A stretch of 14,557 nucleotides of DNA from Christensenella sp. UBA1782 (lineage in GTDB: Bacteria; Bacillota; Clostridia; Christensenellales; DTU072): assembly GCA_002315475.1 (NCBI GenBank), contig DCGI01000079.1:1-14557 (forward strand), given 5' to 3'. This document shows positions 1-6,288 of the stretch, one piece after another (position 1 is the stretch's first letter; each line of letters begins with the position of its first letter). The position numbers and the translations under genes were made by a program. Below the pieces are notes generated by a model that had not been told where the DNA came from, made no database searches, and saw nothing but the letters and a program-made list of their open reading frames with translations.

Positions 1-39
1 ATGTAAATCACTCATAATTGGACACTCCTCTTCCGGTAC

Positions 40-68
40 TTGAAAAAAAAAAGATTATGGTTTATAAT
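40..68 (+). promoter_or_regulatory. Sigma-A-type promoter of the dTDP-amino-sugar operon
   Basis: A TTGAAA -35 box at 40-45 and a perfect TATAAT -10 box at 63-68 are separated by exactly 17 bp. The predicted start near 75 coincides with the AAGGAG ribosome binding site at 75-80, so the leader would be only about 14 nt long. The 39 bases before the -35 box contain no recognisable gene. Confidence 0.65.
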
Positions 69-88
69 ATAGATAAGGAGTTCTTTCT

Positions 89-1177
89 ATGAAAATAAAC
101 GTTACTCGCTCTTCGATGCCTTCGTACGAAGAGTATTGCGAAGAAATCAAAAGCATTTGGGATACCGTCCACTTGACCAACATGGGGCCGCTGCATAATC
201 GGCTTTTGGGACAGGTGCAAGAGTTTTTACAGGTCAAGAACGTTGAATTTTTCGTCAACGGGCATTTGGCTTTGTATTGCGCCATAAAAGCAATGGGTTT
301 GCACGGAGAAATCATCACCACGCCGTTCACCTTTGCTTCGACGACAAACGCCATTGTGCAGGCGGGTTGCACCCCCGTTTTCTGCGACATCAAAGAGGAT
401 TATACCATCGACGAAGACAAGATAGAGCGTTTGATTACCGCAAAAACCGTCGCCATTTTGGGCGTACACGTTTACGGGAACATTTGTAACGTGGAAAAAA
501 TACAAGAAATCGCCGACAGGCATCACATAAAGGTGCTTTACGATGCGGCGCACGCTTTCGGCGTGGAATACAAAGGCAAGGGTATCGGCACGTTCGGGGA
601 TGCGTCGATGTTTTCCTTCCATGCCACCAAAGTTTTCCACACCATCGAGGGAGGGTGCATTACGTTCGGGGACGAAAGCCTACGGAAAAACTTAACTTTG
701 CAACGGAATTTCGGCGTCGACGGCGAAGAACTCGACTGTTTCGGCTCCAATGCCAAGATGAATGAATTTCAAGCGGCAATGGGCATCTGTAATCTTCGCC
801 ACATTGAGGACGAAATCGCTTCGCGCGGAGAGGCTTTTGCTCGCTACGAACGAAACCTATCGGGCGTGGAGGGACTGACGCTTTTACCGATACGGGAGGG
901 CGTCCAACAAAACTACGCTTATTTCCCCGTTCTGATTGACAAAGAAAAATTCGGCATCGACCGTGACGAACTCTGCGTACGTCTCGCCGAGAAGGAAATT
1001 TTTGCGAGAAAATACTTCTATCCGCTTGTTTCCGAAAATAAAGAATTTACGGAAGACAAAACCGTAGGAACACCTTTCGCCAAATACTGTTCTCGCAACA
1101 TCGTCTGTCTGCCGATGTTCGCCCACCTCGCTTCGGAGGACGTAGACAGGATTTGCCGAGAAATTTTGCGAAAATAG
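89..1177 (+). CDS. DegT/DnrJ/EryC1/StrS-family sugar-nucleotide aminotransferase (VioA-like)
   Basis: This is a 362-residue PLP-dependent aminotransferase, full length for the family. It would transfer an amino group, usually from glutamate, to a nucleotide-linked keto sugar in the cytosol. The Schiff-base lysine is K181 in the SFHATK-x4-TIEGG context. D152 and H155 in YDAAHAFG match the residues that hold the PLP ring. The NMGPLH start, TTPFTFAST and NAKMNEFQAA blocks are also family hallmarks. The ATG follows AAGGAG at 75-80. It lies 18 bp before rmlA and rmlB, whose product dTDP-4-keto-6-deoxyglucose is the expected substrate, so a dTDP-4-amino-4,6-dideoxyglucose (viosamine) activity is the likeliest reading. 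A 3-amino activity (QdtB/FdtB type) would need a ketoisomerase, which is not in the window. Family assignment is near certain; regiochemistry is inferred. Confidence 0.93.
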   Translation: MKINVTRSSMPSYEEYCEEIKSIWDTVHLTNMGPLHNRLLGQVQEFLQVKNVEFFVNGHLALYCAIKAMGLHGEIITTPFTFASTTNAIVQAGCTPVFCDIKEDYTIDEDKIERLITAKTVAILGVHVYGNICNVEKIQEIADRHHIKVLYDAAHAFGVEYKGKGIGTFGDASMFSFHATKVFHTIEGGCITFGDESLRKNLTLQRNFGVDGEELDCFGSNAKMNEFQAAMGICNLRHIEDEIASRGEAFARYERNLSGVEGLTLLPIREGVQQNYAYFPVLIDKEKFGIDRDELCVRLAEKEIFARKYFYPLVSENKEFTEDKTVGTPFAKYCSRNIVCLPMFAHLASEDVDRICREILRK

Positions 1178-1195
1178 TGCAAAGGAGAACAACCG

Positions 1196-2068
1196 ATGAA
1201 AGGAATCATTTTAGCCGGCGGTAAAGGTACGAGGCTCTATCCGATGACGAAGGTCGTCAGTAAGCAACTGTTACCCATTTATGACAAGCCCCTTATCTAC
1301 TATCCTCTTTCCATGCTGCTGTTGGCGGGGATTCGGGACATCCTGATTATTTCCACCCCCGAAGACACGCCGAACTACGAAAAACTTTTGGGGGACGGCA
1401 AAAAAATAGGCGTGCGTTTTTCGTACAAAGTACAAGAACAGCCGAGAGGCCTTGCCGACGCCTTTATTTTAGGTGCCGATTTTATCGGAAAAGACAGCGT
1501 GTGTTTGGTCTTGGGCGATAACGTTTTTTACGGGCAAGACATGACGAAGGTACTCCGGAAAGCCATGGAGAGAAAGACGGGGGCTACCGTTTTCGGCTAT
1601 CCCGTCAAAGATGCGCGAGCTTTCGGCGTCGTAGAATTCGACAAACAACACAAAGTGCTTTCCATTGAGGAAAAACCGAAAAAGCCGAAATCCAATTACG
1701 CCGTTCCCGGCTTGTATTTTTACGACAATCAAGTGGTGGAAATCGCTAAAAACGTTCAGCCGTCGGCACGCGGAGAAATCGAAATCACCTCGGTCAACAA
1801 CGACTATCTTGCTCGGGGAGAACTGCACGTAGAACTGCTCGGCAGAGGCATGGCATGGTTGGACACCGGCACGCCGGAAGGTATGCTGAAAGCGTCCGAA
1901 TTCGTAGAGGCGGTTCAAGATCGGCAAGGCTTTTACGTTTCCTGCATCGAAGAAATCGCTTGGCGCAGAGGCTTCATCACAAACGAACAATTACGGAGTA
2001 TCGGAGAAGAATTAAAGATGACCGACTACGGTCAATACCTATTGGCACTTGCGGAGGAAAAACTATGA
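1196..2068 (+). CDS. rmlA: Glucose-1-phosphate thymidylyltransferase
   Basis: RmlA converts glucose-1-phosphate and dTTP to dTDP-glucose, the first step of dTDP-deoxysugar synthesis. The 290-residue product has the usual length of the short RmlA type. The nucleotide-binding signature LAGGKGTRLYPMT sits at residues 6-18, followed by SKQLLPIYDKP at 22-32. EQPRGLADAF occupies 81-90, and LGDNVFYG at about 106-113 carries the metal-binding Asp108. IEEKPKKPKSNYAVPGLYFYD and WLDTGTPEGM are conserved sugar-site blocks. GGAG in the AAAGGAGAAC stretch precedes the ATG. The stop codon overlaps the rmlB start by four bases (ATGA), indicating translational coupling. rmlC and rmlD, needed for dTDP-rhamnose, are not in the window, which supports use of the pathway for the amino sugar, although they could lie elsewhere. 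Confidence 0.97.
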   Translation: MKGIILAGGKGTRLYPMTKVVSKQLLPIYDKPLIYYPLSMLLLAGIRDILIISTPEDTPNYEKLLGDGKKIGVRFSYKVQEQPRGLADAFILGADFIGKDSVCLVLGDNVFYGQDMTKVLRKAMERKTGATVFGYPVKDARAFGVVEFDKQHKVLSIEEKPKKPKSNYAVPGLYFYDNQVVEIAKNVQPSARGEIEITSVNNDYLARGELHVELLGRGMAWLDTGTPEGMLKASEFVEAVQDRQGFYVSCIEEIAWRRGFITNEQLRSIGEELKMTDYGQYLLALAEEKL

Positions 2069-3090
2069 AAAAAACCATCTTAGTAACGGGAGGCGCCGGC
2101 TTTATCGGCTCCAATTTCGTATACCTTCTTTTAGCGGAAAGACCGGAGTGGAAAGTGGTCTGCGTGGACTGTTTAACCTACGCCGCCAACTTGCACACCC
2201 TCAACGAGGCTTTCCAAAATCCGAACTTCGTCTTCTACAAAACGGACATTCGGGATCGGGAAGGAATCTTCAAAATCTTCGAAAAAGAGAAGCCGGATAT
2301 CGTAGTGAATTTTGCGGCGGAAAGCCACGTGGACAGATCTATCGAAAACCCGAGTATCTTTTTGGAAACAAACATTTTAGGCACCCAAACCATGATGGAT
2401 GCGTGCCGAAAATACGGAATCGAACGTTTTCATCAAGTCGGTACGGACGAAGTTTACGGCGATTTGCCGTTGGACAGACCGGATTTGTTTTTCCACGAAG
2501 ATACGCCCGTTCATACCAGTAGTCCTTACTCGACGAGCAAAGCGTCCGCCGACCTGTTGGCACTCGCCTATCACCGCACCTACGGTTTGCCGGTGACGAT
2601 TTCTCGCTGTTCCAACAATTACGGACCGTATCAATTTCCCGAAAAATTGATTCCGCTCATGATAAATAACGCTTCGCAAAACAAGTCCCTTCCCGTTTAC
2701 GGAAAAGGGGAAAACGTGCGGGATTGGCTCTACGTCAAAGACCACTGTTACGGCATCCTTGCCGTCTTGGAAAAAGGCAAAGTCGGCGAGGTCTATAACT
2801 TAGGCGGGCACAACGAAAAAACCAACATCGACATCGTCAAAATCATTCTGCAAGAACTCGGCAAACCGGAAAGTCTCATCACTTTCGTCGCCGACCGTAA
2901 AGGACACGACCGACGCTACGCCATCGATCCGAGCAAAGCGAACAGAGAACTCGGCTGGGCACCCACGACCATGTTTGCCGACGGCATCAAACTCACCATC
3001 CGATGGTACCGAGACCACGCCGACTGGCTGCAAGAATGCACCTCGGGCGACTACCAAAACTACTACGCCGATATGTACGGAAATCGTTAA
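2065..3090 (+). CDS. rmlB: dTDP-glucose 4,6-dehydratase
   Basis: RmlB is an NAD-dependent short-chain dehydrogenase/reductase-fold enzyme that turns dTDP-glucose into dTDP-4-keto-6-deoxyglucose. The 341-residue protein starts MKKTILVTGGAGFIGSNF, a Rossmann fold with the GGAGFIG dinucleotide loop at residues 9-15. The catalytic T127-D128-E129 are in GTDEVYG, and the Tyr/Lys couple is Y155 and K159 in SPYSTSK. RCSNNYGPYQFPEKLIP and VRDWLYVKDHC are further family blocks. A longer in-frame reading begins at 1855, inside rmlA. The ATG at 2065 is preferred because it follows GGAGG at 2053-2057, overlaps the rmlA stop as ATGA, and gives the normal N-terminus. It is the last gene of the operon, with a terminator 32 bp after the stop. 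Confidence 0.97.
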   Translation: MKKTILVTGGAGFIGSNFVYLLLAERPEWKVVCVDCLTYAANLHTLNEAFQNPNFVFYKTDIRDREGIFKIFEKEKPDIVVNFAAESHVDRSIENPSIFLETNILGTQTMMDACRKYGIERFHQVGTDEVYGDLPLDRPDLFFHEDTPVHTSSPYSTSKASADLLALAYHRTYGLPVTISRCSNNYGPYQFPEKLIPLMINNASQNKSLPVYGKGENVRDWLYVKDHCYGILAVLEKGKVGEVYNLGGHNEKTNIDIVKIILQELGKPESLITFVADRKGHDRRYAIDPSKANRELGWAPTTMFADGIKLTIRWYRDHADWLQECTSGDYQNYYADMYGNR

Positions 3091-3122
3091 ACCGCCGATT
3101 TTGTACACTCTACCGAAAAGAG

Positions 3123-3151
3123 GAGCGAAGAACCCATTCTTCGCTCTTTTT
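3123..3151 (+). terminator. Intrinsic terminator after rmlB
   Basis: A perfect 10-bp stem (3123-3132 with 3137-3146) closes a CCCA loop and is followed directly by TTTTT. This ends the amino-sugar operon. Confidence 0.93.
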
Positions 3152-3202
3152 ATATTGTTTATAAATTTTTTCAAAAAATATAAAAATTTTTCGTTTTCCG
3201 TA

Positions 3203-3230
3203 TTGACATTTTTTTACGATATGTTACAAT
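3203..3230 (+). promoter_or_regulatory. Sigma-A-type promoter of the small membrane protein gene
   Basis: A perfect TTGACA at 3203-3208 and TACAAT at 3225-3230 are separated by 16 bp. The predicted start near 3237 lies just before a hairpin and about 47 nt before the ATG at 3284. Confidence 0.8.
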
Positions 3231-3241
3231 AATCTTAAAAG

Positions 3242-3258
3242 AGGGAGAATTCCTCCCT
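3242..3258 (+). other. 5' leader hairpin
   Basis: AGGGAG at 3242-3247 pairs with CTCCCT at 3253-3258 around an AATTC loop. It would lie at the very 5' end of the transcript from the 3203-3230 promoter and upstream of the AAGGAG at 3270-3275. It has no U-run, so it is not a terminator. A role in mRNA stability is possible but not shown. Confidence 0.4.
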
Positions 3259-3283
3259 AAAAACATTTTAAGGAGAAAAACTT

Positions 3284-3604
3284 ATGAAAAAAGACGAAAA
3301 AACGTACATTGAAGGACTTCCCGAAGCGTATAAACCGCTTACCGCATGGAAATACTTCGGACTCACCATCCTCTATTCCATTCCGGTGCTTGGATTTATT
3401 ATGATCATTGTCCATTCTCTTTCCGACAAAAACATCAACCGAAGAAGCTTTGCCCGCTCTTTCTTCTGCGGCTTCCTTTTGGTTGCGATAGCTTTGGTCG
3501 TTGCGATTGTGTTTATGGGCGGATTCGGTGCTATTACTTCCGCTATCGAAAGCGGCGACATTGCAGGCATCTTCCAAAACATAAACGTTCCCGGGTTAAC
3601 GTAA
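3284..3604 (+). CDS. Small two-helix membrane protein of unknown function
   Basis: The 106-residue product has a charged N-terminus (MKKDEKTYIEGLPEAYKPLTAW), a hydrophobic segment at about 25-46, a basic loop SDKNINRRSFARS at about 47-59, and a second hydrophobic segment at about 60-81. The C-terminal tail of about 25 residues is mildly polar. By the positive-inside rule the short basic loop should be cytoplasmic, with both ends outside. No catalytic motif or signal peptidase site is visible. The LPEAYKPLTAW and DKNINRRSFARS blocks resemble hypothetical proteins I recall from Clostridia, so it is probably a conserved family without known function. It is monocistronic, with its own near-consensus promoter, a good AAGGAG site at 3270-3275 and downstream terminators, which argues for a real and well-expressed gene. 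Confidence 0.8.
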   Translation: MKKDEKTYIEGLPEAYKPLTAWKYFGLTILYSIPVLGFIMIIVHSLSDKNINRRSFARSFFCGFLLVAIALVVAIVFMGGFGAITSAIESGDIAGIFQNINVPGLT

Positions 3605-3605
3605 T

Positions 3606-3631
3606 AAGTCAGTTTTGCAAAACCGACTTTT
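3606..3631 (+). terminator. Possible weak terminator behind the small membrane protein
   Basis: An 11-bp stem with one A/C mismatch (3606-3616 with 3619-3629) is followed by a short T run. It starts one base after the stop codon. The loop is nominally two bases, so the closing pairs probably open. It is weaker than the hairpin at 3700-3743. Confidence 0.45.
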
Positions 3632-3699
3632 CCTACTTGGCAAATAATTTTCCTATAAAGAATTTTTTTGTTCTTTAGTAGGTATCGTATGCAAAAAAG

Positions 3700-3743
3700 A
3701 AAGGGGGAGGAACTCTTTACCAAAGAGATTCCTCCCCCTTTTT
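3700..3743 (+). terminator. Strong GC-rich hairpin terminator
   Basis: An 18-bp purine/pyrimidine stem (3701-3718 with 3722-3740, one bulged A) closes a three-base loop and runs into TTT. It lies about 100 bp after the small gene and before the next promoter. An A-rich left flank gives a T run on the other strand too, so it could act in both directions. The rest of the 3605-3900 gap holds no gene, only the promoter at 3847-3876. Confidence 0.8.
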
Positions 3744-3846
3744 CCCCCTCTTCAGAAATCCGTAAAACCGAGTTTTATCCGTTTTCACAAGTTTTGCTTT
3801 TCCTGTTATCATTTTTTAACATGCCAAAAACATTTGAAATCGTCTA

Positions 3847-3876
3847 TTGACTTCTGAACCGAAGACATTATATAAT
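3847..3876 (+). promoter_or_regulatory. Promoter of the first LRR_5 gene
   Basis: TTGACT at 3847-3852 and TATAAT at 3871-3876 are separated by 18 bp. The region is AT-rich upstream. The ATG at 3901 follows AAGGAG at 3885-3890. Confidence 0.7.
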
Positions 3877-3900
3877 AAAAGAAAAAGGAGAACGAATATC

Positions 3901-4797
3901 ATGAGCTTTTTTTCTATTACATCGGATACCGAAATTTCTTTGGAAGACTACGAAATCGAAGAAGGCGTACTGAAACGCTATCTCGGTAATAAACCTACCC
4001 TCGTCCTTCCCGATACCGTACGAGAGATAGACGCATCTGCCTTTTGCGGATGTTCTTACGTCCATTCCATCGTCCTGCCGACAAGTATGACGTCGGTTTC
4101 TCATAAACCGTTTTTGATGCTGTCCCGACTTGCGAGCATTACTTTCGCCAAGACGACAACGGAAATCGATCCGGCTATCTTTTTGAACAAGCCCGATCTC
4201 ACGTCCGTAACGGTAGCAGAGGGCAATCCGAAATATCACAGTCGGAATAACTGTCTGATCGAAACGGCAACCAAAACGCTGGTAGGCGGATGCACGTCTT
4301 CCGTCATCCCCGACGACGGCAGCGTCATCGAAATCCAAGACGGTGCTTTCAGCGGATGCAAAAACCTGACGTCCATAACGATTCCCGCTTGCGTCAACAA
4401 AAAAATCAGTCCCTCTTCTTTTGGTAATTGTTGTGATTTAGTATCCCTCTTTGTTGCGGAAGGGAACCCTAAATATCATTCTTGCGGCAACTGCATTATT
4501 GAAACCAAAACAAATACGCTTATCGTCGGCTGTCAAAAATCCGTTATTCCCGCCGACGGCAGTGTAACGAGAATCGGAGAATATGCTTTTTTCGGCTGTC
4601 CCGGTCTTACCGAAATCGTCATCCCTTCTTGCGTTAGCGAAATAGATACGTTTGCGTTTTTCCAATGCAATTCTTTGAAAACCATTACTTTCCTCGGCAC
4701 CGTAAAGCAGTGGAAACAATTCCGTTTTTCCGACAAAACCGACTTCGATACCGGTTTTATGATTGTCTGTTCGGACGGAATCCTTCGTCAAGACTGA
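3901..4797 (+). CDS. BspA-type leucine-rich-repeat (LRR_5) protein, short form
   Basis: The 298-residue protein is built of LRR_5 (BspA/TpLRR) units of the form I-x3-AF-x2-C-x2-L-x2-I-x-IP. It carries two copies, 80 residues apart (from about 105 and 185), of the longer BspA module beginning VAEGNPKYHS, followed by NC-x-IET and SVIP-x-DGSV. The C-terminus has the usual cap (ITFLGTVKQW at about 241-251) and ends CSDGILRQD. An upstream in-frame TTG at 3847 was rejected because ATG 3901 follows AAGGAG and the TTG forms the -35 box. There is no signal peptide, transmembrane helix, LPXTG or other anchor, so the protein should be cytosolic, unlike classical surface BspA. It lacks the N-terminal domain of the two larger LRR proteins in the window. 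Ligand and function are unknown; the fold suggests protein binding. Confidence 0.9.
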   Translation: MSFFSITSDTEISLEDYEIEEGVLKRYLGNKPTLVLPDTVREIDASAFCGCSYVHSIVLPTSMTSVSHKPFLMLSRLASITFAKTTTEIDPAIFLNKPDLTSVTVAEGNPKYHSRNNCLIETATKTLVGGCTSSVIPDDGSVIEIQDGAFSGCKNLTSITIPACVNKKISPSSFGNCCDLVSLFVAEGNPKYHSCGNCIIETKTNTLIVGCQKSVIPADGSVTRIGEYAFFGCPGLTEIVIPSCVSEIDTFAFFQCNSLKTITFLGTVKQWKQFRFSDKTDFDTGFMIVCSDGILRQD

Positions 4798-4826
4798 AAC
4801 AAATACTCGGAGGCGACACCGAATCG

Positions 4827-4855
4827 TTGACAGAAAAATGGGAGTATGCTATTCT
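4827..4855 (+). promoter_or_regulatory. Promoter of the split acyltransferase gene
   Basis: A perfect TTGACA at 4827-4832, 17 bp spacing, and TATTCT at 4850-4855 preceded by TG at 4847-4848, making an extended -10 element. The predicted start near 4862 leaves a leader of about 40 nt with AAGGA at 4891-4895. Confidence 0.6.
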
Positions 4856-4901
4856 TGTAGGCAGGGTTCTTGCCCGATTGGTTTACAAAGAAGGATAGTT
4901 T

Positions 4902-5465
4902 ATGAAAAAAAAGATTAAGGCGCAAATGTGGGACAAGATGCAATACCTGTTCCGAAAATACTACGACAGAATGATTCACGCCGCCATCTATTACGACGGG
5001 GAACTGGATTTGGAAATTTTGGCAAAAGCATATACCTATATGGTGGAGCGGGTTCCCGTATTTCATGCGAGTTTTCACAATCATTTTCTTAAACCGTATT
5101 GGACGGAAAACAATCCCGTCGACGCTCACGAGTTTATCCGACTCACGGAAGCGGAAAGTCCCGAAACGGTGGAAGCCGAAGTGGAAAAGTTTTTGACGGG
5201 AGAAATCGACGTTCACGAAAAGTATCAGATTCGCGTCGGCGTGGTACGGTGTCAAGGCAAAGACGTTTTGTGCCATCTGCAAAACCATATGTGCATGGAC
5301 GGGAGCGACACCAAGGCTTTTTTGACTTTGCTTTTTGAAGTTTATAACGAAATTCAAGCCGGAAAACCGATTGACGTCGTCGTAAAAAACGGGGACAGAA
5401 GCCATTTTCAAGTCTATACGAATTTTAACGAAGCCGATAAAAAAAATCGCAAAAAATTTGTATAA
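4902..5465 (+). CDS. Alcohol acetyltransferase/condensation-superfamily protein, N-terminal part (frame interrupted)
   Basis: The 187-residue reading contains the N-terminal half of a CAT/condensation-fold acyltransferase, a family that usually runs to about 430 residues in one frame. The catalytic HxxxDG motif is intact at H129-M-C-M-D133-G134. MVERVPVFHASF at about 47-58 is the typical first-helix region. The ATG has AAGGA seven bases upstream and its own extended -10 promoter. The frame stops at 5463-5465 just after runs of eight and six A, and the rest of the domain continues in another frame (see 5458-6189). Joining across the A8 run restores a continuous product of about 428 residues. 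It is either a recent frameshift pseudogene, a sequencing or assembly indel, or a gene rescued by slippage. Members of this superfamily move acyl groups to alcohols or amines; the substrate cannot be read here. Confidence 0.8.
   Translation: MKKKIKAQMWDKMQYLFRKYYDRMIHAAIYYDGELDLEILAKAYTYMVERVPVFHASFHNHFLKPYWTENNPVDAHEFIRLTEAESPETVEAEVEKFLTGEIDVHEKYQIRVGVVRCQGKDVLCHLQNHMCMDGSDTKAFLTLLFEVYNEIQAGKPIDVVVKNGDRSHFQVYTNFNEADKKNRKKFV
5439..5446 (+). other. A8 homopolymer at the frame change
   Basis: Eight consecutive A follow GAT. With eight, the frame reads D-K-K-N-R-K-K-F-V-stop. With seven (or ten) it reads D-K-K-I-A-K-N-L-Y-K-N and on into the C-terminal half. A second run of six A follows at 5451-5456. 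Confidence 0.75.
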
Positions 5466-6189
5466 AAACATCAGCTCGGTCAAAGGAAAAACAAAATTCC
5501 CCTTTTCGGGAAAGGATGCCGCACGCAAAAGAATTTTGCACGAAGTATTGCCCCGAGAAACCTTTTTGGCTTTGCGAAAGAAAGGAAAGGAAAACGGCGT
5601 ATCCGTAAACGATTTAATCCTAACCGCTTACGTTCGCGGACTTTACGAAATCTGCGACGTGGACAAGAACGAGGTCTTGTCAGTCCCTTGCATGGTCGAC
5701 CTGAGAAGACATATTCAAGGCGGAACGTCTTACGGCTTTTCCAACCACGTCGGCTTTATGATTTGCGGGATGGAACGGTGCGGTGAAACCTTCGAAGATA
5801 CCCTGCGCCTTGTGAAAGAACAAACGCAAAAAGCCAAAGACGATAGATTTTTGGGACTGTACAGTCTGCCTCTTTTGAACTTGGCGTATACGGTTTTTCC
5901 GCAATTCATAGCGGAAACCGCCATTCAAATCGGCTACACCAATCCCTATCTCGGCATGAGCAACGTCGGCATTGCCGACGAAAAAATGGCGTATATCGAG
6001 GGCAAACAAGTGGAAAATATTTGGATGACGGGCGGCATCAAAAGTACGCCGTATATGCAACTTTCTTTCATCTGCTTTCGACAGGAACTGAATTTAATGT
6101 TCGCCGAAAAATGCAACGATGCCGATGCGGAAAAGCTAAAACGATTACTAAACCGTATAAAAGAGGAACTTTTATCCTATCTTGCCTAA
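5458..6189 (+). CDS. Alcohol acetyltransferase/condensation-superfamily protein, C-terminal part (no start of its own)
   Basis: The open frame encodes about 243 residues and is the missing second half of the protein at 4902-5465. It includes the mid-domain helix region (LPRETFLALRKKGKENGVSVNDLILTAY), the VPCMVDLRR block, the FLGLYSLPLLNLAY segment and the core strand LGMSNVGI that completes the acyltransferase tunnel. The nominal TTG at 5458 has no ribosome binding site, and the similarity continues upstream of it (KKIAKN). It is therefore not an independent gene but the +1-frame continuation. Sequence quality and codon use look as good as in the first half, with no further stops or shifts, so any inactivation is very recent or the frame change is tolerated. 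No terminator is visible after the stop. Confidence 0.75.
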   Translation: MYKNISSVKGKTKFPFSGKDAARKRILHEVLPRETFLALRKKGKENGVSVNDLILTAYVRGLYEICDVDKNEVLSVPCMVDLRRHIQGGTSYGFSNHVGFMICGMERCGETFEDTLRLVKEQTQKAKDDRFLGLYSLPLLNLAYTVFPQFIAETAIQIGYTNPYLGMSNVGIADEKMAYIEGKQVENIWMTGGIKSTPYMQLSFICFRQELNLMFAEKCNDADAEKLKRLLNRIKEELLSYLA

Positions 6190-6228
6190 AAACTTCTCCT
6201 TCGAAACCGAGCAAATAGGAAATAGATA

Positions 6229-6257
6229 TTGATTTTTCTTAAGGAATAAGGTATAAT
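6229..6257 (+). promoter_or_regulatory. Promoter of the sugar symporter gene
   Basis: TTGATT at 6229-6234, 17 bp, and a perfect TATAAT at 6252-6257. The predicted start is near 6264. GGGGAGG at 6277-6283 is the ribosome binding site for the ATG at 6289. Confidence 0.8.
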
Positions 6258-6288
6258 ATTTTATATTATATATTATGGGGAGGTTTTT

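Noticed and set aside
1855..2064. Upstream in-frame extension of rmlB inside rmlA
   Set aside because: It would add 70 residues with no similarity to the family. The ATG at 2065 has a ribosome binding site and gives the standard N-terminus.
3242..3275. Leader hairpin as a riboswitch or an anti-Shine-Dalgarno switch
   Set aside because: The pyrimidine arm matches the AAGGAG site for only about four bases, and the leader is too short for a known riboswitch.
4798..4901. Small gene or terminator between the first LRR gene and the acyltransferase
   Set aside because: No coding frame with a ribosome binding site is seen, and the only inverted repeat (GGCA...TGCC near 4860-4874) is four base pairs with no T run. 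The interval is explained by the promoter at 4827-4855.
5439..5456. Programmed -1 ribosomal frameshift at the A runs
   Set aside because: Rejoining the halves needs a net +1 (or -2) shift, not -1. Only slippage that changes the A count, or an indel, fits.
4788..5528. Open frame of 246 codons on the minus strand opposite the acyltransferase
   Set aside because: It is a shadow of the plus-strand gene. The plus-strand product has a clear catalytic motif and promoter; the minus-strand product has neither.
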